A stretch of 37,931 nucleotides of DNA from Chitinophagaceae bacterium. GTDB lineage: Bacteria; Bacteroidota; Bacteroidia; Chitinophagales; Chitinophagaceae. The stretch lies in contig JAIEQM010000100.1 of the NCBI GenBank assembly GCA_019747705.1, positions 1-37,931 of the forward strand. The letters run 5' to 3'. Under the pieces are notes generated by a model. It had not been told where the DNA came from, searched no databases, and saw only the letters and a program-made list of their open reading frames with translations. This document shows, one piece after another, positions 22,244 through 30,494 of the stretch (the stretch's first letter is position 1; every line of letters starts with the position of its first letter). Position numbers and translations under genes: made by a program.

Positions 22244-22960
22244 TTATTTAACACACAGCATCACCGCCGCCGCCATCCCCGCCGTTTCCGTTCTCAATCT
22301 TGTTTCACCTAAAGCAACAGGCTGAAATTTATTTTGCAAAGCCAGTTGAATTTCTTGCGGAGTAAAATCACCTTCAGGGCCAATAAGAATAGTGCAATTT
22401 GAAAATTTATCTATTTGAAAATTTGAAAATTGCTGCTTCTCAGCATCTTCACAATGTGCAATCAACTTAATGATATCGTCCGACGGGGACGTCTGACGAA
22501 CGTACTCTTCAAATTTCACAGGTTCTCTCAACACGGGCAACCACACCTGCATACTCTGCAGCATCGCACTCACCAAAATTCCTTTCATACGTTCATAACG
22601 GAAATGCTGCCGCTCTGTTCGCTCACAAATCAGCGGAATGATTTCACTCACACCAATTTCTGTTGCCTTTTCCAAAAACCATTCAAACCTGCTTGCATTT
22701 TTTACCAATGATATAGCAATGCGTGTTTTCCTCGCACCTTGTTCCTTATAACTTGTGCCTTGAATCTTTACCACACAATTTCTTTTATGCGCTTCTGTTA
22801 TTTGTGCAGTTAGCAAATTCCCCTTTCCATCTGTTAAATTAATTTGCTCGCCTGTCTGCATTCGCAACACCTGAACAACATGTTTACTTGTTTCTTCATT
22901 CAACGTAATCAATGAAGCAGATGCATCATAATTCTCTGTAAAGAAAAAAGGCAAACTCAT
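22244..22960 (-). CDS. rsmE: 16S rRNA m3U1498 methyltransferase
   Basis: A 238-aa SPOUT-class methyltransferase that N3-methylates U1498 of 16S rRNA in the 30S subunit. An N-terminal PUA-like region (LPFFFTENYD to NLTDGKGNLLTAQI) leads to the catalytic domain KTRIAISLVKNASRFEWFLEKATEIGVSEIIP. The knotted SAM site is TILIGPEGDFTPQEI (about residues 192-206) and ALGETRLRTETAGMAAAV (about 216-233). Length is normal. The segment VRQTSPSDDI (about residues 154-163) is encoded by a CGTCNGACG palindrome pair that looks like an inserted repeat. It lies downstream of the hydrolase gene on the same strand, 123 bp away. Confidence 0.95.
   Translation of the reverse strand: MSLPFFFTENYDASASLITLNEETSKHVVQVLRMQTGEQINLTDGKGNLLTAQITEAHKRNCVVKIQGTSYKEQGARKTRIAISLVKNASRFEWFLEKATEIGVSEIIPLICERTERQHFRYERMKGILVSAMLQSMQVWLPVLREPVKFEEYVRQTSPSDDIIKLIAHCEDAEKQQFSNFQIDKFSNCTILIGPEGDFTPQEIQLALQNKFQPVALGETRLRTETAGMAAAVMLCVK
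22478..22499. repeat. CGTCNGACG palindrome pair inside rsmE
   Basis: Two CGTCNGACG-type palindromes lie here: CGTCCGACG (22478-22486) and, after GGGA, CGTCTGACG (22491-22499). The same arrangement occurs between genes at 29695-29716, with 17 of 22 positions equal. In rsmE it is read in frame. Confidence 0.6.
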
Positions 22961-23083
22961 ATCTTGTTTTTAACATTACCTGAAAAATGTGTTGTACTGT
23001 TAGCCATAAAAAGTTAATGCCATCAATAGTAAACTTAAAGTCCCCTTTGGGTTCTTAACCAAGACCAAAGTGTCTTGGGCGAT

Positions 23084-24403
23084 TTAGGGGGCCTGAAACA
23101 CCGCAATCATCACTCCATCACTTGACGGACGTCTCGGCAGCACCATCGTTCTGCCGTTATAATAAATCCGCATCGTTCCGTTTGCATCAGCAGGAATAAA
23201 AACATCAGCGCTTCCCAAAAAAGGAAAGCCACCAAAATTCTTTAAAGGCTGTACAGAAGTTTTTCCATCACCATCATCAAACAAAAAAGCAGCAATCATG
23301 GTTTTGGAAGCAGGTGCCAGTAATGGTGTTGATAATGGAATGGAATCAATAGCTGATGTATCCTTTCCTGCAATAATTGCATTGTTACTGCTGAAAATTA
23401 CCAGCACGGTTTGTTTTTCATCTTTCGGAATTTGATTGAGCACACCTGCAATCATTCCTGCTGAAGGAAATGCACGGAGATACACTGCTTTATCCGTTCT
23501 TTTCAACGGTTCAAAAAAATAATAAATCTTTCTTCCGTTTTTGGGACGCACCTCAAACTCAAAATAACTTTTGGTGGTAATTGCAAATCCAAAACTGCCG
23601 TCTTTTGCAAATTTTGTCCAGCCGGTATAAGCGCCTTTTGATCTCACATTTCTTTCAATCAAATTTCGCTTTCCTGTTGCAGGATTAAAGATGTACACAT
23701 TAAAACTGTCAAGACTTAAAGGATTGTTTTCACCAAGCGTAACTCCTTTGCCGCTTAAGGTAACATAGCTATTGGGATTATGGGGAGAGATAATTTTAGT
23801 TGTCTTCGGTCTTTGATTGTTATTGAAGAATTGATACAGATGCACAAACGTTTCTTCACTTGTTGCCACCTGCATATGGTCTGCATTGGTGAGCATTATA
23901 TTGGTTGCACCAGCAATATCGCCACCTGTTTTCACCACCATATCTGCTTTGCTGTAAATGTTCATTGTTTTTACTTCTGCATTCTTTCCTGCGGCTGTTT
24001 TCATTTTACCGCTGCCGATATGAATGTAATGCGCCACTTTCAATGCATGCAAACTATCGTTGAGATAATTGTAACACAAGCCACCGCCTGCACTATGGCC
24101 AATTAAATCTACCTGTTTACTTTTTGTTTTACGCATCACTTCATCAATAAAAACATTGAGCAATGAATCGGTTGATTTGCTGCGGGTGATAGAATTCCAG
24201 TCAAACACAAACATCCGCTGATTGCAATAACCATTGCTGCTGAAGCGCTGCATTTGTGTGGCCCAATTATCGCCGCTTCCAAGAAAGCCATGTACAAAAA
24301 CGACGGGAAGTTTGGAAGCATCACAACCTTGATCAAAGTATTTGGGTTGAGTGCGGGATGCAGCACCAGTTAGAATGAAAACAAATAAGAAAAGAAATCG
24401 CAT
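23084..24403 (-). CDS. secreted alpha/beta hydrolase (lipase/esterase-like)
   Basis: A 439-aa exported protein with a signal peptide (MRFLFLFVFILTGAAS). The N-terminal half is an alpha/beta hydrolase: oxyanion segment VVFVHGFLGSGDNWATQMQRF (about residues 34-54), then the nucleophile elbow LIGHSAGGGLCYNYL with Ser104, and a candidate His in LTNADHMQVAT. This layout is like bacterial triacylglycerol lipases. The C-terminal half (from about residue 210) consists of beta-strand-rich segments (SYVTLSGKGVTLGENNPLSL and later), perhaps an accessory sandwich domain. The substrate is unknown. Expected location is periplasm or outside the cell. It lies upstream of rsmE on the same strand. Confidence 0.85.
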   Translation of the reverse strand: MRFLFLFVFILTGAASRTQPKYFDQGCDASKLPVVFVHGFLGSGDNWATQMQRFSSNGYCNQRMFVFDWNSITRSKSTDSLLNVFIDEVMRKTKSKQVDLIGHSAGGGLCYNYLNDSLHALKVAHYIHIGSGKMKTAAGKNAEVKTMNIYSKADMVVKTGGDIAGATNIMLTNADHMQVATSEETFVHLYQFFNNNQRPKTTKIISPHNPNSYVTLSGKGVTLGENNPLSLDSFNVYIFNPATGKRNLIERNVRSKGAYTGWTKFAKDGSFGFAITTKSYFEFEVRPKNGRKIYYFFEPLKRTDKAVYLRAFPSAGMIAGVLNQIPKDEKQTVLVIFSSNNAIIAGKDTSAIDSIPLSTPLLAPASKTMIAAFLFDDGDGKTSVQPLKNFGGFPFLGSADVFIPADANGTMRIYYNGRTMVLPRRPSSDGVMIAVFQAP

Positions 24404-24442
24404 GCATTGAAATTAATGAAACCGCTGAATATTGAACAGGTT

Positions 24443-24988
24443 TTATTCATATTGTTTAAACCCTATTTTATTCCTTGGCGGTAATGGTTTGTTTTGCTTT
24501 TCAATCAACTCCTTTAATACAATAAAAATATTTTCAATATCCCTGCTGTTGCCCTTTACCTCTTTCTCCAGCTTTGCAAGCTGCAAAAAAATCTCTTTAT
24601 GTGTTAATGCATATTCTCTCATTTTCACAAAAACCCTTATAACTCTTAGGTTTACTTCAATTGCCGTTTTACTGTTTAGAATACAGGAAAGCATTGTTAC
24701 ACCCTGTTCTGTAAAACAAAATGGGGCATAACGCAGACCCGTACGGTCTTCTTTGGAGGTCGCAAATTGCGTCCTCCAGGTTTCAAATTCTTTTTTGCTC
24801 ATTTCAAACATAAAATCCTTTGGAAAACGCTCAATATTTCTTCTTACAGTTTCTTTTAATCGTTTTGTTTCAATGCCATAAAGTTGTGCCAAATCCCTGT
24901 CAAGCATTACTTTCTCATTGCGTACTACATATATACGGCTTAAAATTTTTTGTTCAATTACCAGCGCTTGTAATTCTTTTTTTATCAT
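24443..24988 (-). CDS. ORF6N-domain protein
   Basis: A 181-aa protein with an N-terminal ORF6N domain (about residues 12-100), a DNA-binding-type domain related to KilA-N that is frequent in phages and in Bacteroidota chromosomes. Visible hallmarks are VRNEKVMLDRDLAQLYGIETKRLKETVRRN, RFPKDFMFEMSKKEFETWRTQ and LRYAPFCFTEQGVTMLSCILNS. A basic helical region and a predicted coiled coil (LAKLEKEVKGNSRDIENIFIVLKELIEKQ, written here only as its extent, about 138-166) follow. Function is not known; a regulatory or phage-related role is assumed for the family. Residues 72-78 are encoded by a 23-bp palindrome that recurs in its own promoter. Confidence 0.9.
   Translation of the reverse strand: MIKKELQALVIEQKILSRIYVVRNEKVMLDRDLAQLYGIETKRLKETVRRNIERFPKDFMFEMSKKEFETWRTQFATSKEDRTGLRYAPFCFTEQGVTMLSCILNSKTAIEVNLRVIRVFVKMREYALTHKEIFLQLAKLEKEVKGNSRDIENIFIVLKELIEKQNKPLPPRNKIGFKQYE
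24755..24777. repeat. 23-bp palindrome within the ORF6N coding region
   Basis: GGAGGTCGC-AAA-TTGCGTCCTCC pairs at all but one position. It equals the promoter palindrome at 25027-25049 at 21 of 23 positions. It encodes about residues 71-78 (WRTQFATS) of the ORF6N protein. Confidence 0.8.
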
Positions 24989-25006
24989 TACTATTATTTA
25001 GCCCCG

Positions 25007-25049
25007 TAAATATAATAGCTGAAATTGGAGGTCGCAAATTTCGACCTCC
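25007..25049 (-). promoter_or_regulatory. ORF6N gene promoter with overlapping palindrome
   Basis: On the minus strand a TTTG -33 box (25035-25038), a 20-bp spacer and TATATTTA (25007-25014, a -7 box) precede the ORF6N ATG by about 20 bp. The -33 box lies at the centre of the 23-bp palindrome GGAGGTCGC...GACCTCC (25027-25049; one mismatch). A protein bound there would block the promoter. Confidence 0.6.
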
Positions 25050-25106
25050 AAAAAACAAATGAAGGCTTCTATAAATATTTACTCAGACTATTCAATATCT
25101 TTTCTT

Positions 25107-25204
25107 GCGCAGGTCTCCGACCTGTGCATACCCGTTACTTATTACCGAATATAACCAGGTTAATGTCCTTAGCGACGAGTGGCAACAGGTCGGGAGACCT
25201 GCGC
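25107..25204. repeat. 98-bp inverted-repeat element (GCGCAGGTCTCCGACCTGT ends)
   Basis: The ends 25107-25125 and 25185-25204 are reverse complements over 19 bp with one bulged G. The interior is A/T-rich with no ORF. Each end is itself a small hairpin (AGGTC/GACCT). The size and structure suit a MITE-like or REP-doublet element lying between the ORF6N promoter and the dnaB terminator. Confidence 0.7.
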
Positions 25205-25234
25205 CAGTTGAGACTTTACTCTTTTTAAATAAAA

Positions 25235-25261
25235 AATCCCGCCAACAAAATCAGCGGGATT
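25235..25261 (-). terminator. intrinsic terminator of dnaB
   Basis: On the minus strand AATCCCGC/GCGGGATT forms an 8-bp stem (25254-25261 with 25235-25242), followed by a T-run (complement of the A-run at 25231-25236). It lies 33 bp after the dnaB stop. Confidence 0.88.
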
Positions 25262-25293
25262 GTATCTCTTGCTTTGTATTTCGTACTTCGTAT

Positions 25294-26895
25294 TTAAAAC
25301 GGCGTCTCCTCATCAAAATTCATATCATTCATCTTACTGCCTTTCTGTACAAATACTTTCGGGCCATCATCTGTTGGTACAGGTTTCCAGTTGCCACCGG
25401 GGAACATACCGGGGCCACCGGGCAAGGGACCAGGATTGCTGCCACCACCGCCGGGCAAGCCACCGCCAAAATCATTAAAGTCGTCTTCCACAAATTTTTG
25501 AATATGTAAAAGTGCACGCAGCTTAATGGTTTCCAAACTACCATTACGGTGTTTGGCAATACGCACATGTGTTTCACCACGGTTGCTTTCACCAAATTCA
25601 TTACTGGTGATATCATAATACTCAGGACGATACAGGAACATTACCATATCCGCATCCTGTTCAATAGCTCCTGATTCACGCAGGTCACTCAACTGCGGCA
25701 TCTTGTTTCCTTCTTTACGTTTCTCCACTTCACGGCTTAACTGTGACAATGCAAGAATAGGAATACCCAATTCTTTTGCAAGCCCTTTTAAATTTCTTGA
25801 GATGGTACTGATCTCCTGTTCACGGTTGGTATTTTTATTACCGCTGCTGCCACTCATTAATTGCAGGTAGTCAATAATGATTAAACCCACATGATGTTTG
25901 TTTACCAAACGTCTTGCTTTGGCACGCAGTTCAAAAATATTCAATGCCGCACTATCATCAATAAACAATGGCGCTTTACTTAATTTCTCAATTCCTTTTT
26001 TATAGAGCTGTTGCACTTCATGATCTTCCAGTTTACCACGTGAAATTTTTTCAAGCATAATTTCACTTTCAGCAGAAAGAATACGCTGCACCAATTGTGC
26101 CGCACTCATCTCCAAACTAAAGAACGCAACACCTGTTGGTTTGGTGGGATGCAATGCAGCATTGCGAGCAAGGTTCAATGCAAAAGCTGTTTTACCCACC
26201 GCAGGGCGTGCAGCCAGAATAATTAAATCCGTTGATTGCCATCCGTAAGTTACACGGTCAAGCCCTGCAAAACCGCTGGGCACACCGGTAACATCTTCCT
26301 GTTTGTTACGCAGGTCTTCAATACGCTGGATGGTTTTGATTAATACATTATCGAAAGAATCGAAATTCTTGCGCAGATAGTTGTTGGTAATTTCAAACAA
26401 CTTTGTTTCCGCTTCATCCAGCAAATCAAAAATATCGGTACTGTCTTCATACGCATCGCTGATGGTTTCACCATTAATGCGGATGAGTTCACGCTGTAAG
26501 AATTTTTGCAGCACAATACGGGCATGTGCTTCAATATTGGCAGTAGAAACAACGGAGTTGGTGAGGCGTGTTACATAATAAGCGCCACCCACCATTTCCA
26601 GTTCTTCACGCAGTTTTAATTCTTCCACTACTGTTAAAAGGTCAATGGGTGAACTCTTGCCTGTGAGTGATTGCATGGCACGGAAAATGCGTTGATGGGC
26701 ATCAACATAAAAACATTCCGGTCTTAAAATTTCACTTACAGCATCAAACGCACTTTTCTCCAGCATGATGGCGCCCAGCACAACTTCTTCCAGTTCTTTT
26801 GCCTGAGGCGGTACTTTGCCATATACCATCGTGGTAAGGTCAATACCGGGTTTACGCCTGGCTTTTCGGTCTTTATTTAAATTCGTAATGTCCAT
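25294..26895 (-). CDS. dnaB: replicative DNA helicase
   Basis: A 533-aa DnaB, the hexameric helicase that unwinds the replication fork. The N-terminal domain (PPQAKELEEVVLGAIMLEKSAF, about residues 29-50) is followed by the RecA-like motor domain. Walker A is AARPAVGKTAFALN (about 231-244), H1a/Walker B is LIIIDYLQLMSG (about 341-352), and motif H4 is DADMVMFLYRPEYY. The C-terminus has a long Gly/Pro-rich tail (GGGLPGGGGSNPGPLPGGPG, about 478-497) ending in DEETPF. Similar acidic or Gly-rich tails occur in Bacteroidota DnaB. Upstream TACATTCG (26948-26955, minus) may be its -7 box. It is transcribed alone and ends at a clear terminator. Confidence 0.97.
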   Translation of the reverse strand: MDITNLNKDRKARRKPGIDLTTMVYGKVPPQAKELEEVVLGAIMLEKSAFDAVSEILRPECFYVDAHQRIFRAMQSLTGKSSPIDLLTVVEELKLREELEMVGGAYYVTRLTNSVVSTANIEAHARIVLQKFLQRELIRINGETISDAYEDSTDIFDLLDEAETKLFEITNNYLRKNFDSFDNVLIKTIQRIEDLRNKQEDVTGVPSGFAGLDRVTYGWQSTDLIILAARPAVGKTAFALNLARNAALHPTKPTGVAFFSLEMSAAQLVQRILSAESEIMLEKISRGKLEDHEVQQLYKKGIEKLSKAPLFIDDSAALNIFELRAKARRLVNKHHVGLIIIDYLQLMSGSSGNKNTNREQEISTISRNLKGLAKELGIPILALSQLSREVEKRKEGNKMPQLSDLRESGAIEQDADMVMFLYRPEYYDITSNEFGESNRGETHVRIAKHRNGSLETIKLRALLHIQKFVEDDFNDFGGGLPGGGGSNPGPLPGGPGMFPGGNWKPVPTDDGPKVFVQKGSKMNDMNFDEETPF

Positions 26896-27261
26896 TTTTC
26901 AATTTCCTCTCAGCAATTGGTTTTGGATAAAATGTTAACGGGGGGAGCGAATGTAACTGCAAAACGCTTAACAATAAAATCATATTGAAATTAATTTTTG
27001 TCGCCCGCTATTCACATTCAAATTTCAGTTGTCCACCTTTATTCCCCGCTTCATTCACATCAAATCAACGGTTATCCTCAAATTAATATTTTTTTCAGCC
27101 ATTACAATAAACATTTACACACAGCGCTGTGCTAAAACATTTTTAAGGGAAATTTTGGTGATATCATAATAAATACATGGAGGCATTTCAGGTGTATGTG
27201 CTTAGCCTAACCGGCAATGAATTATCTTTGCTCCCTCAAAAAAGCACACGAAAGAAACAAT
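26896..27261. other. divergent intergenic region dnaB/pheT
   Basis: A 366-bp A/T-rich region between two divergent genes. It holds the dnaB -7 candidate (26948-26955), a 12-bp perfect palindrome CACAGCGCTGTG (27120-27131) and the pheT -7 box (27223-27230). No small gene is convincing. Confidence 0.55.
27223..27230 (+). promoter_or_regulatory. pheT -7 promoter box
   Basis: TATCTTTG is an exact TAnnTTTG match 31 bp before the ATG at 27262. It lies inside the longer open frame that could start at 27217, so it decides for ATG 27262. Confidence 0.6.
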
Positions 27262-29685
27262 ATGACCATTAGTTACAACTGGCTGCACCAATATCTGCCT
27301 CTTATCATTGAACCGGAAAAGCTGAGCCGCATTCTCACTTCCATCGGGCTTGAAGTGGAAAGTATGGAAGCGTATGAAGAAGTAAAAGGCGGATTGAAAG
27401 GATTGGTGATTGGTGAAGTACTCACTTGTGAAAAACATCCTGATGCGGATAAGCTTTCACTTACTACTGTAAATGTGGGTGGCGCTGAGCCTTTGCAAAT
27501 TGTTTGCGGTGCTCCCAATGTAGCTGTGGGGCAAAAAGCAGTAGTGGCAACAGTGGGCACCACCATTTATCCATTGAACGGCGAACCCATGACGATGAAG
27601 AAAGCAAAAATCCGTGGTGTGGAAAGCCAGGGAATGATTTGTGCCGAAGATGAAATTGGATTGGGCAACAGTCATGCAGGCATCATGGTTTTAAAAGCAG
27701 ATGCTGTGGTGGGTACGCCTGCTGCTGATTATTTTCAATTGAGCACCGATACGGTTTATGAAATTGGTTTAACACCCAACCGCATGGATGCCATGAGCCA
27801 TATGGGTGTGGCACGTGATGTAATTGCATGGGTCAACTTTCATGAGAAAAAACAATACACTGTAAAAAGCCCGTTTGCCAATGGGTTTAAGGCAGATAAT
27901 AATACACTGCCTGTTAAAGTAACCATTGAAAATAAAGAAGCCTGTGAACGTTATACAGGTGTAAGCATCAAAGGAGTTACTGTAAAAGAAAGCCCCGATT
28001 GGTTAAAGAAGCGTCTTAAAAGTATTGGTTTGCGTCCCATCAATAATATTGTTGACATTACCAATTTCATTTTGCATGAAACAGGGCAACCGCTTCATGC
28101 ATTTGATTACAATGAAATTACAGGTGCTGAAGTGATTGTAAAAAATTGTGAAGAAGGAACCCCTTTCATCACACTTGATGAAAAAGAAAGAAAACTCAGT
28201 GCAGAAGATTTGATGATTTGCAATAAAGAAACACCCATGTGTATTGGCGGTGTATTTGGCGGATTGAAAAGCGGTGTAACTGATGCAACTACAAATATCT
28301 TTTTAGAAAGTGCCTGGTTTCATCCGGTGAACATCCGTAAAACATCATTCCGTCATAACCTGCGTACAGATGCAGCAACAAGATTTGAAAAAGGAGTGGA
28401 TATCAGCAATACGGTAAATGTTTTGAAACGTGCAGCATTGATGATTAAAGAACTGGCGGGGGGAGAAATCGCAAGTGATGTGGTGGATGTTTATCCATCA
28501 CCCAAACAAAAAGTACAGGTGGCGGTAAAATGGCATTACCTCAAAAAACTCAGCGGTAAAAATTATCATCCTGATGCAGTAAAAAAAATACTGGAGGCTT
28601 TGGGTTTTGAAATAGATAAAGAAGGCATCGATGAATTCAGGGTATCTGCGCCATTCAGCAAAACAGATATTGAGCATCCTGCTGATATTGTGGAAGAGAT
28701 CATGCGTATCGATGGTTTGGATAATGTGGAAATTCCTTCCAGCATTTCCATTTCTCCGGCGGTGGAAGTGAATTACAAAGCCGAAGTATTAAGAGAGAAA
28801 GCAGCTAATTATGTGGCTGGTCTTGGTTTTAATGAAATTTTTACCAACTCCATTGCCAACAGTGCCTGGTACAGTGAAGAAACGTTGAATACCACAGTGA
28901 AAATGCTCAACAACCTCAGTGCAGAGTTAAATGTAATGCGTCCTTCTATGGTGGAGACAGGTTTGCAAAGCATCGGCTTTAATATCAACCGCCGCAATCT
29001 CAATCTTCGCTTTTTTGAATTTGGAAAAACATACAGTACTACTGCTGTTGGTGTGTATGATGAAACGGCACATCTCACTTTATACCTTACAGGTAACAGT
29101 GTTGCTTCCTGGAAACATAAGCCTGAAGCAAGCAATCTTTTTCAATTGAAAGCTTATGTGGAAGCGGTGTTTCAACAACTGGGTGTAAGTGCAGCAGCAA
29201 ATACAATTGAAGCCAATGATGATTATGCTTATGGTGTAAGCTACAGCATCAATAAAAAAGAAGTGGCTGTGATCGGCTCTGTGCAAACAAAGAAGCTCAA
29301 AGCATTTGATATTAAACAACCGGTATTTATTGCTGATATCAATTGGGATGCTTTACTCAAAATTGCATCCAAAGCAAAGATTGATTACAACGAAATACCA
29401 CGCTTCCCAGCAGTAGAAAGAGATTTGGCGCTGGTGATTGCAAAAAACATTGCTTATGAACAAATAGAACAAACCGTACTTCAGGCCAAAGTAAAACGTC
29501 TGAAGAATGTTTCATTGTTTGATGTGTTTGAAAGTGAAAAACTGGGAGCTGATAAAAAATCAATGGCTTTGAATCTCGTGTTTCTGGATGCAGAGAAAAC
29601 GCTCACTGATGCTGAAACCGATAAAATGATGAGCCAGATTATGACGCAGCTGAAAAAAGAATTGGGAGCGGAGATAAGAAATTAA
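27262..29685 (+). CDS. pheT: phenylalanine-tRNA ligase beta subunit
   Basis: An 807-aa beta chain of the alpha2-beta2 enzyme that charges tRNA-Phe. Domains in order are the N-terminal MTISYNWLHQYLPL, the EMAP-like tRNA-binding domain (GLVIGEVLTCEKHPDADKL at about 53-71, to about 150), the B3/B4 editing domain (NNIVDITNFILHETGQPLHAFDYN), the B5 domain, and the catalytic-like core with VEEIMRIDGLDNVEIP. The C-terminal FDX-ACB domain (EIPRFPAVERDLALVIAKNI, to the end) binds the tRNA anticodon. Length is normal. pheS is elsewhere. A hairpin with a partial T-run follows at 29747-29769. Confidence 0.97.
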   Translation: MTISYNWLHQYLPLIIEPEKLSRILTSIGLEVESMEAYEEVKGGLKGLVIGEVLTCEKHPDADKLSLTTVNVGGAEPLQIVCGAPNVAVGQKAVVATVGTTIYPLNGEPMTMKKAKIRGVESQGMICAEDEIGLGNSHAGIMVLKADAVVGTPAADYFQLSTDTVYEIGLTPNRMDAMSHMGVARDVIAWVNFHEKKQYTVKSPFANGFKADNNTLPVKVTIENKEACERYTGVSIKGVTVKESPDWLKKRLKSIGLRPINNIVDITNFILHETGQPLHAFDYNEITGAEVIVKNCEEGTPFITLDEKERKLSAEDLMICNKETPMCIGGVFGGLKSGVTDATTNIFLESAWFHPVNIRKTSFRHNLRTDAATRFEKGVDISNTVNVLKRAALMIKELAGGEIASDVVDVYPSPKQKVQVAVKWHYLKKLSGKNYHPDAVKKILEALGFEIDKEGIDEFRVSAPFSKTDIEHPADIVEEIMRIDGLDNVEIPSSISISPAVEVNYKAEVLREKAANYVAGLGFNEIFTNSIANSAWYSEETLNTTVKMLNNLSAELNVMRPSMVETGLQSIGFNINRRNLNLRFFEFGKTYSTTAVGVYDETAHLTLYLTGNSVASWKHKPEASNLFQLKAYVEAVFQQLGVSAAANTIEANDDYAYGVSYSINKKEVAVIGSVQTKKLKAFDIKQPVFIADINWDALLKIASKAKIDYNEIPRFPAVERDLALVIAKNIAYEQIEQTVLQAKVKRLKNVSLFDVFESEKLGADKKSMALNLVFLDAEKTLTDAETDKMMSQIMTQLKKELGAEIRN

Positions 29686-29694
29686 AACACGCCC

Positions 29695-29716
29695 CGTCTG
29701 ACGCCCTCGTCTGACG
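29695..29716. repeat. CGTCNGACG palindrome pair between genes
   Basis: CGTCTGACG at 29695-29703 and again at 29708-29716 flank four bases. The same unit is found, read in frame, inside rsmE at 22478-22499. Confidence 0.6.
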
Positions 29717-29746
29717 GATTACATTTATCAACTGTATAAAGTAAAA

Positions 29747-29769
29747 AGGGGTGGATGAAAACCACCCTT
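29747..29769 (+). terminator. possible pheT terminator hairpin
   Basis: AAGGG-G-TGG pairs with CCACCCTT (one bulged G) around a seven-base loop. A pyrimidine-rich but interrupted T stretch follows. It lies about 60 bp after pheT. A -7-like box TAGCTTAG at 29791-29798 then precedes the coiled-coil gene. Confidence 0.55.
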
Positions 29770-29811
29770 CTTCATTTCAATTTCATTCGTTAGCTTAGCG
29801 TTTACTTGCTT

Positions 29812-30099
29812 ATGGATACTGCAGAACAACATATTAAAGCCCTTCAGCAAAAAATGCTGTTGCTGGCCAAACACCAGCGTCAGTTGGTGAAAGAAAACCA
29901 GCAGTTGAAAGAAGATGTGGAAGTGTACAAGGAACAAACCCGTGCCATTAAGCAGGAAATGAACATCATTGAAATGCAAAACGCCATGCTCAAAGCCTCA
30001 CAGCAGCATTTAACGGATAAAGAAAAAAAGGAGATGGAAAAAAAACTCCAGCATTTTATTGCGGAGATTGACCGCTGCATTTCCATGCTCAGCCGTTAA
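29812..30099 (+). CDS. small coiled-coil protein upstream of zapA (ZapB-like)
   Basis: A 95-aa protein that is almost entirely a predicted coiled coil: HIKALQQKMLLLAKHQRQLVKENQQLKEDVEVYKEQ-type heptads over residues 6-48 and a second helix KKEMEKKLQHFIAEIDRCISML at the C-terminus. It is the gene before zapA, the place where many Bacteroidota carry a short coiled-coil gene. By analogy with E. coli ZapB (81-aa coiled coil that works with ZapA at the division ring) a cell-division role is likely, but homology is not shown. The start is ATG 29812, 14 bp after a -7-like box, so the message would be nearly leaderless. It ends directly against the convergent gene. Confidence 0.75.
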   Translation: MDTAEQHIKALQQKMLLLAKHQRQLVKENQQLKEDVEVYKEQTRAIKQEMNIIEMQNAMLKASQQHLTDKEKKEMEKKLQHFIAEIDRCISMLSR

Positions 30100-30351
30100 T
30101 TACACCCGTTTCACCAGCCGCACATGCAATTGGGCATCGCCATTAGAAAGTTCAAGGGAGTAAACACCATAAGGCAAATCATTCAAACCCGTCCATGTAA
30201 ATGCTTTTTCAGGGCTGTGCTGGTAATCTGCACAGCGGCAAATACTTCCTTTTTCATCACGTAAAATAGCGGTTACAGCCAGGCTGGGGTATTCCATTAC
30301 TTCAATATTCAGCGAATCTAGAAACACCTGTGGTTTTACTTTTGCAAGCAT
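30100..30351 (-). CDS. small hypothetical protein with a T9SS-like C-terminal pattern
   Basis: An 83-aa open frame, convergent with the coiled-coil gene (the two stop codons touch). It has alternating strand-like segments: MLAKVKPQVFLDSLNIEVMEYP, LAVTAILRDEKGSI and TWTGLNDLPYGVYSLELSNG. The end DLPYGVYSLELSNGDAQLHV followed by RLVKRV resembles the last strands of type IX secretion (type A) sorting domains, which usually read G-x-Y and end in a basic tail. There is no signal peptide, so export is doubtful. It could also be a free-standing beta-sandwich protein. I know of no function. Codon content looks like its neighbours, so I think it is real. Confidence 0.6.
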   Translation of the reverse strand: MLAKVKPQVFLDSLNIEVMEYPSLAVTAILRDEKGSICRCADYQHSPEKAFTWTGLNDLPYGVYSLELSNGDAQLHVRLVKRV

Positions 30352-30494
30352 ACAATTGGTTGGTTTTGGTTGAATCGTATTAAATTGGGTGAAATTTCAA
30401 AGCCGCACTAAACAAGATAAGGTGGGTGTTTTTAAAAGCAGAAGTTTTCAACGGGGCATCTAAATATAGATACAATTTTTAATTCCGGCACATT

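Noticed and set aside
27120..27131. CACAGCGCTGTG palindrome as a regulatory site for pheT
   Set aside because: It lies about 90 bp upstream of the -7 box with nothing else to support a role; a 12-bp palindrome can occur by chance in a window of this length.
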